Shown here: positions 1 to 6,776 of the stretch, piece by piece
Layout: every line of letters begins with the position of its first letter
Position numbering within the stretch: the first letter of the stretch is position 1
NCBI GenBank assembly: GCA_014382465.1
Contig: JACNJP010000145.1
Span: forward strand, 1-6,776
DNA: 6,776 bases
Origin: Planctomycetota bacterium
Lineage (GTDB): Bacteria; Planctomycetota; UBA1135
Reading direction: 5' to 3'
Notes under the pieces: generated by a model
What the model was told of the DNA's origin: nothing
Database searches by the model: none
Seen by the model: the letters and a program-made list of their open reading frames with translations, nothing else
Program-made: the position numbers and the translations under genes

Positions 1-631
<631 letters not shown>

Positions 632-635
<4 letters not shown>

Positions 636-1975
636 GATTGCACCAGTTCGGTGTCGAGCCGCGGCGGCATGATCCGCGCGGCGGCGCAGGCCGCCTCGAC
701 GTCGGCGACCTCCTTGGGGGTGGCGGAGGTGAGCACCTCGTGGCCGCCGGCGGTGATCAGCACGTCGTCCTCGATGCGGACGCCGATGCCGCGGAGGGCC
801 GCCGGCAGGCGCTCGTCGCCGGCCGGGAAGTAGAGTCCCGGCTCGACCGTCAGGCACATGCCCTGCTCCAGCGGCCGCGGCTGCTTGCCGTGGGTGTAGG
901 AGCCGGCGTCGTGGACGTCCAGGCCCAGCCAGTGCGAGGTGTTGTGCATGTACCAGGGCTTGTAGAGCTCCTTCTCGACGATCTCGTCGAGCGGCTGCTC
1001 CAGGACGCCGAGCTCCCGCAGACCTTCGCCGAGGACCCGGACCGAGGCGTCGTGTACGCCCGCCCACGGCTGACCGGGCACACATTTCTCGATCGAGGCC
1101 TTCTCGGCCGCCAGCACGATCTCGTAGACCCGCCGCTGGACCTCGCTGAAGCGGCCGTTGACCGGGAAGCTGCGGGTGATGTCGGCGGCGTAGCCGTCGA
1201 ATTCGGCCCCGGCGTCGATCAGGACCAGGTCGCCGTCGCGCAGCCGGGCGCCGTTGCTGGTGTAGTGGAGCACGCAGGCGCTAGCGCCGCCGGCGACGAT
1301 CGACGGGTAGGCCCAGCCCCGTCCGCCGTTGCGGCGGAAGGTGTAGTCGAGCAGGGCCTCGAGCTCCCACTCCCCCACCCCCGGGGCGGCCTGGGCCATG
1401 GCCAGCAGGTGGGCCTCGGCGCTGACCGCGGCCGCCTTGCGCATGAGCTGGAGCTCGTCCTCGCCCTTGTGCAGGCGCTGCTCGTGCAGCACCCGGGTCG
1501 GGTCCATGAGCGCCGCCGGCGGGTGGATGCCGAGGCGCGACTTGTTGCGGGCGGCGGTCAGGACCTCCCCGACCAGTTTGTCGGTCCGGGGGTGCTCGCC
1601 GACCCGGTACCACAGGCGCTCCGCGGCGTGGATCGCCTCGGTGACGCGCTTGGGCAGCTCCTCGACCGGCCAGGCCTGCTCGAAGCCGAGCTGCGCCATC
1701 GCCCCCTCGGGGCCCAGCCGGATGCCGGTCCAGGTCTCGCGCTCGGGGTCCCGCGGCAGCAGAAACAGGGCCGCCTCCGGCAGGCCCTCGATGCCCTTGG
1801 CCAGCATCAGCAGGCCGTCGGCTTCCTGGTGGCCGCTGAGGTAGAGGTAGTCCGACTGCTGGCGGAAGGGGTACTCGACGTCGTGGTTGCGGATCACGTG
1901 GCCGGCGCCCGGAAAGAGCGCGAGGTCCCCGTCTTCGAGACGGTCGAGGAAGGCCTGGCGGTGCTGCAGGTACAT
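632..1975 (-). CDS. pepP: Xaa-Pro aminopeptidase, M24B family (aminopeptidase P)
   Basis: This is a cytoplasmic metallopeptidase that releases the N-terminal residue of peptides whose second residue is proline. The 447-residue length matches bacterial aminopeptidase P (about 440). The N-terminal AMP_N domain is seen at about residues 2-130, with the typical RNHDVEYPFRQQSDYLYL (29-46). The pita-bread catalytic domain follows at about 175-430. All five dinuclear metal ligands are present: D254 (LIDAG), D265 (AADITR), H348 (NTSHWLG), E378 (VEPGLYF) and E402 (RIEDD). Supporting histidines H237 and H355 also match the family. There is no signal peptide or membrane segment. The start is ATG at 1975-1973, followed by MYLQHRQAFLDRL, as expected for the family; no clear Shine-Dalgarno sequence precedes it. 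The gene is first in a leftward operon, and its TGA overlaps the start of the ABC ATPase gene (ATGA, 632-635). It is divergent from the methyltransferase and peptide transporter operon. The enzyme class is secure; the symbol rests on family membership. Confidence 0.95.
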
Positions 1976-2008
1976 GGGGAAGGCGGCGAGAACGGCCGCG
2001 GAAGGCCC

Positions 2009-2036
2009 ATTCTCGGCCGGCGCCGGGCCCGGTCAA
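2009..2036 (-). promoter_or_regulatory. Candidate sigma70-type promoter for the leftward pepP/ABC operon
   Basis: Read on the minus strand, TTGACC (2036-2031, one mismatch to TTGACA) is followed after 16 bases by GAGAAT (2014-2009, four of six matches to TATAAT, including A at position 2 and T at position 6). Transcription would start near 2002, leaving a leader of about 27 bases before the ATG at 1975. The location in the only intergenic region of the window supports it. The spacer holds a perfect 10-bp palindrome, CCGGCGCCGG (2017-2026). In such GC-rich DNA both matches could be chance, so this is a prediction from motif and position only. Confidence 0.4.
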
Positions 2037-2076
2037 CGCACCATCCGGAGACGGAACCGGAAACGCAGGCCTTTGG

Positions 2077-2094
2077 TGGCACTATTCTTACAAT
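2077..2094 (+). promoter_or_regulatory. Candidate promoter for the rightward methyltransferase/transporter operon (sigma class unresolved)
   Basis: Two overlapping readings exist. TACAAT at 2089-2094 is a one-mismatch sigma70 -10 box, but there is no convincing -35 element at the proper distance. Alternatively TGGCAC (2077-2082), five bases, then TTACA (2088-2092) resembles a sigma54 -24/-12 element, with the usual GC at -12 replaced by AC. Either reading puts the start site near 2101-2103, so the leader before the ATG at 2117 would be only about 15 bases and would lack a Shine-Dalgarno sequence. The position is right; the sigma factor cannot be decided from sequence. Confidence 0.35.
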
Positions 2095-2116
2095 CCTCGC
2101 GGTCCCACCACCCCCC

Positions 2117-3313
2117 ATGAAGATCGATCTGAAGACTGCCAAGGTCCTGACCTCCGAGGAGGCGCAGGACACCCTGCTGCTCTTCCGTAATCTCGGCGAC
2201 GATCCCCTCGCCATCCAGGAGTCCTTCCGCGGGCTGTTCCCCAAGAAGATCGCCGAAGCCTTGGGCGAGCTGCGGGCCCTGCGGCGGCGCGCCACCACCA
2301 AGTTCTCCCGCGGCATGGACATGTTCTTCACCAAGGAGCAGCTCCAGCAGTCCTCCTCGGAGGCGGTCGCCGACTACCGCGCCCGGCGCTACCTCGACGC
2401 CGGGATCACCGAGGTCTGGGATCCCTGCTGCGGCATCGGCAGCGACGCCATCTCCATGGCCCGGCTCGGCATCAAGGTCCACCTGTCGGACAAAGAGCCC
2501 AGCGCCGTGCACTTCTCCGAGGTCAACGCCAAGGTCTACGGCGCCGAAGGCCTCGACTTCCGAGAGCTGGACTGCAGCGAGAACCCCGAGGAGATCGGCC
2601 CCGGCGCGCTCTACCTCGACCCCTCGCGGCGCCGCGGCAGCCGCCGCATCATGAGCCCCGAGGACTGGTCGCCGAACCCGGAGAAGGTCGCCAAGCTGCT
2701 CGAGGGGCGCCCCGGCGCCGGCGTCAAGCTGTCGCCCGCGGTCTACATCGACACCCTGCTGGAGCTCTACCCGGAGCCGGACGAGATCGAGGTGATCTCG
2801 CTCAAGGGCGAGGCCAAGGAGACCATGTTCTGGTACGGCTGCCTGGCGAGCGGCCAGCAGCGCCGCGCCACCGCGCTGCCGGCCGGCGAGAGCTACGCCG
2901 GCCCCGAGCACGGCCAGGCCGAGGTCGGGGACTTCGGCGGCTACTTCTACGACCCGGATCCGGCCCTGGTCCACGCCGGCCTGCTGGGCGCCTTCGCCGC
3001 CCAGATGAAGCTCCACACCCTCGACCCCGAGATCGCCTACCTGACGGGCGACGCCGCGGTGTTCTCCCCCTTCCTCGACACCTTCCGGGTGCTGGCGGTC
3101 GAGACCCTCGACCCGCGCAAGATGCGCAAGGTGCTGCGCGAGCTCGAGGTCGGCAGCATGCAGGTGCGCAAGCGCGGCATCGCCGAGCGTCCGCTGACCC
3201 TGGAGCAGCGCCTCCTGCCCAAGAGCTTCGGCTCGCGGCGCGTCACCCTGCTGGCGGCTCGCGTCGGCGACCGACACCTCGGGGTGGTTGCCGAGCAGAT
3301 CGAGGAGGCGTGA
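2117..3313 (+). CDS. Class I SAM-dependent methyltransferase with THUMP-like C-terminal domain
   Basis: This is a 398-residue predicted S-adenosylmethionine-dependent methyltransferase, probably acting on RNA in the cytoplasm; its substrate is not known. The Rossmann-type core spans about residues 80-240. It has motif I DPCCGIGSDA (102-111) for SAM binding, an acidic residue at the end of strand 2 (D125 in LSDKEP), and a motif IV-like LDPSRRRG (167-174). The DPSRR form resembles the 'DPARR' of proteins annotated as THUMP-like methyltransferases, not the NPPY/DPPW of N6-adenine enzymes. The C-terminal part (about 325-395, with the VRKRG stretch at 350-354) matches the THUMP-like extension. The N-terminal 75 residues are helical and basic in places. 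ATG at 2117 was chosen because MKIDLKTAK reads as a natural N-terminus; the frame stays open further upstream only because it runs antisense to pepP. No Shine-Dalgarno sequence is visible, so the message may be nearly leaderless. The stop overlaps the next gene's GTG start by four bases. The class is well supported; the substrate is unassigned. Confidence 0.88.
   Translation: MKIDLKTAKVLTSEEAQDTLLLFRNLGDDPLAIQESFRGLFPKKIAEALGELRALRRRATTKFSRGMDMFFTKEQLQQSSSEAVADYRARRYLDAGITEVWDPCCGIGSDAISMARLGIKVHLSDKEPSAVHFSEVNAKVYGAEGLDFRELDCSENPEEIGPGALYLDPSRRRGSRRIMSPEDWSPNPEKVAKLLEGRPGAGVKLSPAVYIDTLLELYPEPDEIEVISLKGEAKETMFWYGCLASGQQRRATALPAGESYAGPEHGQAEVGDFGGYFYDPDPALVHAGLLGAFAAQMKLHTLDPEIAYLTGDAAVFSPFLDTFRVLAVETLDPRKMRKVLRELEVGSMQVRKRGIAERPLTLEQRLLPKSFGSRRVTLLAARVGDRHLGVVAEQIEEA
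3302..3308 (+). promoter_or_regulatory. Ribosome binding site for the substrate-binding protein, inside the methyltransferase gene
   Basis: The purine-rich GAGGAGG lies immediately before the GTG at 3310 and within the last codons of the methyltransferase gene. Only one base separates its 3' end from the start codon, closer than usual; pairing through the 5' GAGG would give a spacing of four. This supports the overlapping GTG start, helped by coupling to termination of the upstream gene. Confidence 0.5.
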
Positions 3314-5073
3314 GCGCGGCCGCCCGGCGCCTGGTCCTGCTGGCGGTCTTGCCGCTGGCCGCCGCGTCGGCCTCGTGCCAGCGGGAGGGAGCCGCCGCCC
3401 CCAGCTTCGCCAGCTTCGCCCTGGCCGAGGAGCTCGCCGACTTCGATCCGCTGGAGGCCTGGTCGACCTCCCACCAGGTGCTGCAGCGGCAGGTCTACGA
3501 GGGCCTGGTCGAGTACCGCTACCACGGCCGCACCGACGAGTTCGTCGGCCTGCTGGCGGAGCGCTGGGAGGTGTCCGAGGACGGCCTCGAGTGGCGCTTC
3601 CGCCTGCGCCCGGACCTGAGCTTCTACGACCCGCACGAGCCGCCGCTGTGGCCCGGGCGGCGGCGGCCGGTGGTGGCGCGGGACGTGGTCGATTCCTTCC
3701 TGCGGCTCGCCGACCCGCGCCTCGGCGCCCAGGGCTGGTTCGCGCTCGAGGGCCTGCTGGAAGGCCTGGACGAGTTCCGGGAGCGGGCCGCGAAGGGAGC
3801 TGAGGAAGCCGAGGCGGCCCTGGCGGCGGCCCGCGACGGCGCCGGGCTGCCGGGGCTCCGGGCGCCGGATGAGGCCACCGTGGTCCTGCGCCTCCGGCGG
3901 CCCGCGCCGGACCTGCTGATGCGGCTGGCCTCGCCCTACTGCGTGGTGACCCCGCGCGAGGCCTTCGCCCACCCGGACCGCGGCCTGCGCGACCATCCGG
4001 TGGGCAGCGGCCCCTACTCCCTGGCCGAGTGGCTGCCGCGCAGCCGGGCCGTGTTCCGCCGGGTGCCGGGGTGGCGGACCGTCGAGGACGAGCACGGCCC
4101 GCTGCCGCACATCGACGAGCTGCGCTTCCAGGCGGTGCTGGAGGGCTCGACCCGCGCGCTGCTGTTCGAGCAGGGCCAGATCGACCGCCTGCCGCCGGTG
4201 CAGGACTCCTTCGCCCGGATGGTCGACGGCGACCGCCCCAGCGCCGAGCTGCGCGCGCGCGGCGTCCGGCTGGCGGTCACCGAGACCCCCGACCTGTCGA
4301 TGCTGGTGCTCAATCTCGACGATCCGGTGATCGGCGACCTGCCCGGCGACGACGCCGGCAACCAGCGGCGCCGGCTGCTGCGCCGGGCGATCGCCCTGTC
4401 CTTCCCCTACGAGCGCTGGCACCGCGACATCCGCGAGCGGACCTGGGGCAGCCCGGCGACCCGCTACCTGCCGCCCTCGGTGGCCGAGTCGGCCGGCCTG
4501 CCGGAGTCCGCCTGGCGCCGCCACGACCCGGAGCTGGCCCGCCGGCTGCTCGCGGAGGCCGGCTGGCCGGGCGGCGACGGCCTGCCCGAGCTCCAGCTCG
4601 AGCTCTCCGGCACCGACCAGGGCACCGCCGACCTCCGCGACATGGTCGTGGAGGGGTTGAAGCAGATCGGCGTCCGCTGCCGCGCCACCGCCAATTCGCC
4701 GGCCGAGTACTCGGCCAAGACCCGCGGCGGCCGGGCCCAGCTGTTCTTCTGGTCCTGGGCGCTCGACTGGCCGGACGCCGCCAACCTGCTCGAGGTCTTC
4801 TACAGCGGCAACGCCGGCGGCGGGATCAACCGCGCCAACCTGCGCTCGCCGGCCTTCGACGCCCTGTTCGAGGAATTCCGCGGCCTCGGCCCCGGGCCGC
4901 GGCGGATGGAGCTGGCGCGCGAGATGGTGCTGGTGCTGGACCAGGAGCTGCCGGTGGTGCCGGTGGACCACCGGCGCGGCTTCCTGCTGCTGCAGCCCTG
5001 GCTGAAGAACGTCGAGGTCAATCCTTTCGACCTGTTCCCCTGCAAGTACTTCGTGGTCGAGAGCCGCGGGTGA
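3310..5073 (+). CDS. Peptide/oligopeptide-type ABC transporter substrate-binding lipoprotein (SBP family 5)
   Basis: This is the extracytoplasmic solute receptor of an Opp/Dpp-type importer, 587 residues long, close to OppA-like proteins. The N-terminus has a basic pair (RR, 6-7), a hydrophobic stretch (8-20) and a probable lipidated cysteine C23 in ASASC. The lipobox is loose, because Ser rather than Leu sits at -3. Family-5 features follow in order: DFDPLEAW and the QVYEGLVEY segment (44-69), an AERWEVSEDGLEWRFRLRP stretch (83-101), ARDVVDSFLRL (123-133), the conserved HPVGSGPYSL (229-238), and the WALDWPDAANLLEVFYSGN region (about 481-500) with its FDALFEEF continuation. A charged Ala/Glu-rich linker (about 154-180) precedes the VVLRL strand. 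GTG at 3310 overlaps the methyltransferase stop (GTGA) and has GAGGAGG just upstream. Two permease genes follow directly. Ligand preference (di-, oligopeptide or other) cannot be read from sequence; family members also bind nickel, heme or sugars. Confidence 0.92.
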   Translation: MSAAARRLVLLAVLPLAAASASCQREGAAAPSFASFALAEELADFDPLEAWSTSHQVLQRQVYEGLVEYRYHGRTDEFVGLLAERWEVSEDGLEWRFRLRPDLSFYDPHEPPLWPGRRRPVVARDVVDSFLRLADPRLGAQGWFALEGLLEGLDEFRERAAKGAEEAEAALAAARDGAGLPGLRAPDEATVVLRLRRPAPDLLMRLASPYCVVTPREAFAHPDRGLRDHPVGSGPYSLAEWLPRSRAVFRRVPGWRTVEDEHGPLPHIDELRFQAVLEGSTRALLFEQGQIDRLPPVQDSFARMVDGDRPSAELRARGVRLAVTETPDLSMLVLNLDDPVIGDLPGDDAGNQRRRLLRRAIALSFPYERWHRDIRERTWGSPATRYLPPSVAESAGLPESAWRRHDPELARRLLAEAGWPGGDGLPELQLELSGTDQGTADLRDMVVEGLKQIGVRCRATANSPAEYSAKTRGGRAQLFFWSWALDWPDAANLLEVFYSGNAGGGINRANLRSPAFDALFEEFRGLGPGPRRMELAREMVLVLDQELPVVPVDHRRGFLLLQPWLKNVEVNPFDLFPCKYFVVESRG

Positions 5074-6299
5074 TCCGGCTCGCGCTGGCCCGCCTGCTCA
5101 GCGCGTTCTCCCTGGCGGTCGGTGTCAGCCTGCTGCTGTTCCTGCTGTTCGACAGCGGCCTGCTCGGCGACCCGGCGCTGCGCGAGGCCGGCAAGCACGC
5201 CGACGCCGACGCCATCGGCCGCGCCCGCGAGCGGCTGGGCCAGTTCACGCGCTACCAGCCCGGGGCGGTGCGCCTGGAGCTGCGCGGTCCGGCGGCGCGC
5301 TTCACGCTCGAGTCGGACGGCGAGCGGCTGCTGCTGCGCGACGTCCGCGGCGCCGAGCTCGGCTGGGTCGGCCTCGAGGACCGGCGCGTGGGCCAGCTGG
5401 CGGAGCTGCTGCCGCTGCCGCCGCCCTGGGCGTTGGGCGCCGAGGCCGCCGACCCGGAGCTGCCGGCCAGCGGCCTGGCCGCCGCGCTGCGGGGCGGACG
5501 CGCGGTGCTCGACAGCCGCGGCCCGCTCGCCCTGGGCTGGGCGGAGGCGTCGCCGGCCTGGCGCCACTTCCTGCGCCAGACCAGCGCCCTGCTGCGCTTC
5601 GACTTCGGCCGCACCCGCGACGACCGGCCGGTGGCCCAGGAGCTGTGGCTGCGCGGCCGGCGCTCGCTGGCGCTGGCCCTGCCGGCCTTCCTGCTGACGA
5701 CCGCGCTGGCCCTGGCGACGGCGCTGCTGTGCGCCGCTCGCGGCGGCTGGTTCGACCGGCTGCTGGCCTGGCTCAGCGTCGGCGCCATGTCGGTGAGCTC
5801 GCTGGTGTGGGTCATGCTGCTGCAGCGCTGGCTCGGCGGCGGCCTCGCCTGGTTCCCGGTCCACGGCTGGGAGCCGCCCTACGCGGCCTACCTGGCGCTG
5901 CCGGTGCTGATCTGGATCGTGGTCGGCTTCGGACCGGAGCTGCGCTTCTATCGCGCGGCGGCGATCGAGGAGAGCGGCCGGCCTTATCTGCGCACCGCGC
6001 GCGCCAAGGGCCTCGGGCGCGGCGCGGCGCTGCGGCGTCACCTGCTGCCGAACCTGCTGCTGCCGCTGCTGACCCAGGTGGTGGTCTCGCTGCCCTTCCT
6101 GATGCTCGGCTCGCTGCTGCTCGAGCGCTTCTTCGGCATCCCCGGGCTGGGCGACTGGACCGTCCGGGCGGTGCTCGACAACGACCAGCAGGTGATCCGG
6201 GCCACCACCTTCCTGTTCGCGCTGCTCTACCTGGCGGCCCAGTGGCTGACCGACCTGGCCTACGCCTTGGCTGACCCCAGGGTCCGGAGGGCGGTTTGA
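5070..6299 (+). CDS. OppB/DppB-type ABC transporter permease with large extracytoplasmic insertion
   Basis: This is an inner-membrane permease subunit of the peptide-type importer. At 409 residues it is longer than the usual 305-340. TM1 lies at about residues 8-27 and is followed by DPALREA, the expected post-TM1 sequence. An extra segment of roughly 110 residues (about 60-170) then separates it from the FDFGRTRDDRPVAQEL region that normally lies shortly before TM2. Further membrane segments are at about 197-222, 232-252, 271-290, 327-350 and 377-400. The cytoplasmic EAA loop that docks to the ATPase is clear at 306-328 (YLRTARAKGLGRGAALRRHL, then LPN). FFGIPGLGDW (354-363) is a family hallmark. 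GTG at 5070 was chosen because it overlaps the upstream stop (GTGA) and begins VIRLALARLL just before TM1; the frame upstream of it only shadows the binding-protein gene. The Shine-Dalgarno sequence is weak, so translation is probably coupled. Its partner is the permease that follows. Confidence 0.92.
   Translation: MIRLALARLLSAFSLAVGVSLLLFLLFDSGLLGDPALREAGKHADADAIGRARERLGQFTRYQPGAVRLELRGPAARFTLESDGERLLLRDVRGAELGWVGLEDRRVGQLAELLPLPPPWALGAEAADPELPASGLAAALRGGRAVLDSRGPLALGWAEASPAWRHFLRQTSALLRFDFGRTRDDRPVAQELWLRGRRSLALALPAFLLTTALALATALLCAARGGWFDRLLAWLSVGAMSVSSLVWVMLLQRWLGGGLAWFPVHGWEPPYAAYLALPVLIWIVVGFGPELRFYRAAAIEESGRPYLRTARAKGLGRGAALRRHLLPNLLLPLLTQVVVSLPFLMLGSLLLERFFGIPGLGDWTVRAVLDNDQQVIRATTFLFALLYLAAQWLTDLAYALADPRVRRAV
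6286..6290 (+). promoter_or_regulatory. Ribosome binding site deciding the TTG start of the second permease
   Basis: GGAGG lies five bases upstream of the TTG at 6296-6298, an ideal spacing. It sits in the final codons of the first permease gene. It supports the rare TTG start and the four-base TTGA overlap with the preceding stop. Confidence 0.65.
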
Positions 6300-6776
6300 G
6301 CCGCAAGGCCTTGCGGCTGCTGCTGGCCGCCTACCTGGTGGTCGGCCTGGCCGCGGCGGCCGGCTGGATCGGCGGCGGCTGGGCCGAGATGCGCGACGGC
6401 TTCGAGTCGCTGCCGCCGGGCGCCGCCGGCCTGCTCGGCACCGACCACCTCGGCCGCGACGTCCTGGCGCGGGTGCTGCAGGGCACCTGGATCGCGCTGG
6501 TGGTCGGCGGCATGGCCGCCGGCCTGGCGGTGGTCGTCGGCGCGGCGCTCGGCCTGCTCGCCGGCTGGCACCGCGGCTGGGCCGACGAAGCGCTGGTGTG
6601 GCTCAGCGGGGTGGTCGCGGCGGTGCCCGGCATCCTGCTGATCCTGGCGGTCGGCTTCGTGGTCGAGCGCGGGGTGGCCTCGGGGTGCCCGGCGGTCGCC
6701 GGGGGCCCCCGGGGCGGGGGCTTCCGCCTGGGGCGGGCCGGGGGGGCGGAGCTCCAGCAGCCCGAATTCGGCGCCC
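6296..6776 (+). CDS. OppC/DppC-type ABC transporter permease (partial, C-terminus beyond right edge)
   Basis: This is the second inner-membrane permease subunit of the peptide-type importer. About 160 codons are present out of the usual 270-300. TM1 is at about residues 8-28. The short extracytoplasmic stretch carries the family hallmark LLGTDHLGRDVLARVLQGTW (46-65), followed by TM2 (about 66-90) and TM3 (about 98-123, with AVPGILLILAVG). The start is TTG at 6296, supported by GGAGG at 6286-6290 and by the overlap with the upstream stop. From about residue 126 the translation loses family consensus. The remnants FRLGRAGGAELQQPEF still align with the expected ARLVRAEVLxLxxREF of the EAA region, so the frame is right but several bases are probably wrong. 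The remaining membrane segments, and likely the transporter's ATPase genes, would lie beyond the edge. Confidence 0.88.
   Translation, partial: MSRKALRLLLAAYLVVGLAAAAGWIGGGWAEMRDGFESLPPGAAGLLGTDHLGRDVLARVLQGTWIALVVGGMAAGLAVVVGAALGLLAGWHRGWADEALVWLSGVVAAVPGILLILAVGFVVERGVASGCPAVAGGPRGGGFRLGRAGGAELQQPEFGA

Larger units (their letters stand above)
1976..2116. other. Divergent intergenic region between the two operons
   Basis: This 141-bp stretch is the only real non-coding DNA in the window and lies between the divergent starts at 1975 (minus) and 2117 (plus). It must carry the promoters of both operons unless the transcripts start inside the opposing genes. It holds a relatively AT-rich patch around 2072-2094 that stands out from the GC-rich surroundings. 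No tRNA, riboswitch or terminator-like hairpin with a U-tract was recognised in it. Confidence 0.8.

Noticed and set aside
638..2116. Upstream extension of the methyltransferase to an ATG at 638
   Set aside because: The extension runs antisense through the whole pepP gene and has biased composition. Recognisable methyltransferase sequence begins at the ATG at 2117.
2417..2644. Reading the methyltransferase as a DNA adenine methyltransferase or defence enzyme
   Set aside because: Motif IV is DPSRR rather than NPPY/DPPY, no target-recognition domain or restriction partner is present, and the C-terminus is THUMP-like.
2033..3277. 414-codon open frame on the minus strand
   Set aside because: It is antisense to the methyltransferase gene, whose motifs are clear on the plus strand. 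The composition is biased and no motif is seen.
3037..4971. 644-codon open frame on the minus strand
   Set aside because: It lies antisense to the methyltransferase end and the binding protein. Its product is low-complexity (Gly, Ala, Arg, Gln, His rich) with no domain, as expected for the antisense frame of GC-rich codons.
4029..5069. Upstream extension of the first permease to an ATG at 4029
   Set aside because: This part is a shifted-frame shadow of the binding-protein gene, rich in Arg, Pro and Ala. The permease proper starts at GTG 5070, just before TM1.
4800..6041. 413-codon open frame on the minus strand
   Set aside because: It is antisense to the permease gene, Gln/Ala/Arg-rich and without membrane segments or motifs.
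6676..6776. G-runs at the right edge as a G-quadruplex or regulatory element
   Set aside because: They fall inside the coding frame of a conserved permease and coincide with loss of family consensus, so sequence error at a contig end is the simpler reading.

Overview
The window is a very GC-rich bacterial segment (roughly 70% G+C by eye, with strong G/C bias at third codon positions). It is packed with genes and looks like a complete metagenomic or draft contig. The gene set fits a Gram-negative, high-GC lineage such as Acidobacteriota or Myxococcota, but nothing here fixes the taxon. No RNA genes, mobile elements, CRISPR arrays or phage genes were seen.

Layout. Two divergent operons leave a 141-bp intergenic region (1976-2116). 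The leftward operon holds an M24B Xaa-Pro aminopeptidase (PepP-like, 632-1975). A four-base ATGA overlap couples it to a NatA-type ABC exporter ATPase (1-635), which runs off the left edge. The rightward operon begins with a SAM-dependent methyltransferase carrying a THUMP-like C-terminus (2117-3313). It continues with a family-5 (Opp/Dpp type) substrate-binding lipoprotein (3310-5073), an OppB/DppB-type permease with a large extra extracytoplasmic segment (5070-6299), and an OppC/DppC-type permease cut by the right edge (6296 onward). Every junction in the rightward operon is a four-base stop/start overlap with a non-ATG start (GTG, GTG, TTG).

How the genes fit together. The binding protein and two permeases form the import part of a peptide-type ABC transporter. 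Its ATPases (OppD/OppF or DppD/DppF type) are probably beyond the right edge. The divergent PepP-like enzyme removes N-terminal residues that precede proline in peptides, so a link with peptide uptake is plausible but rests only on proximity. The ABC ATPase on the left is of the exporter class and should not be assigned to the peptide importer. The methyltransferase has no obvious functional link to uptake, although it is translationally coupled to it.

Data quality. Both extreme ends contain runs of substitutions at conserved family positions while the reading frame stays open. The pattern looks like low-quality consensus at contig ends rather than biology. I see no convincing new biological system. 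The best leads are the extra domain in the OppB-type permease and the fixed methyltransferase/transporter coupling.
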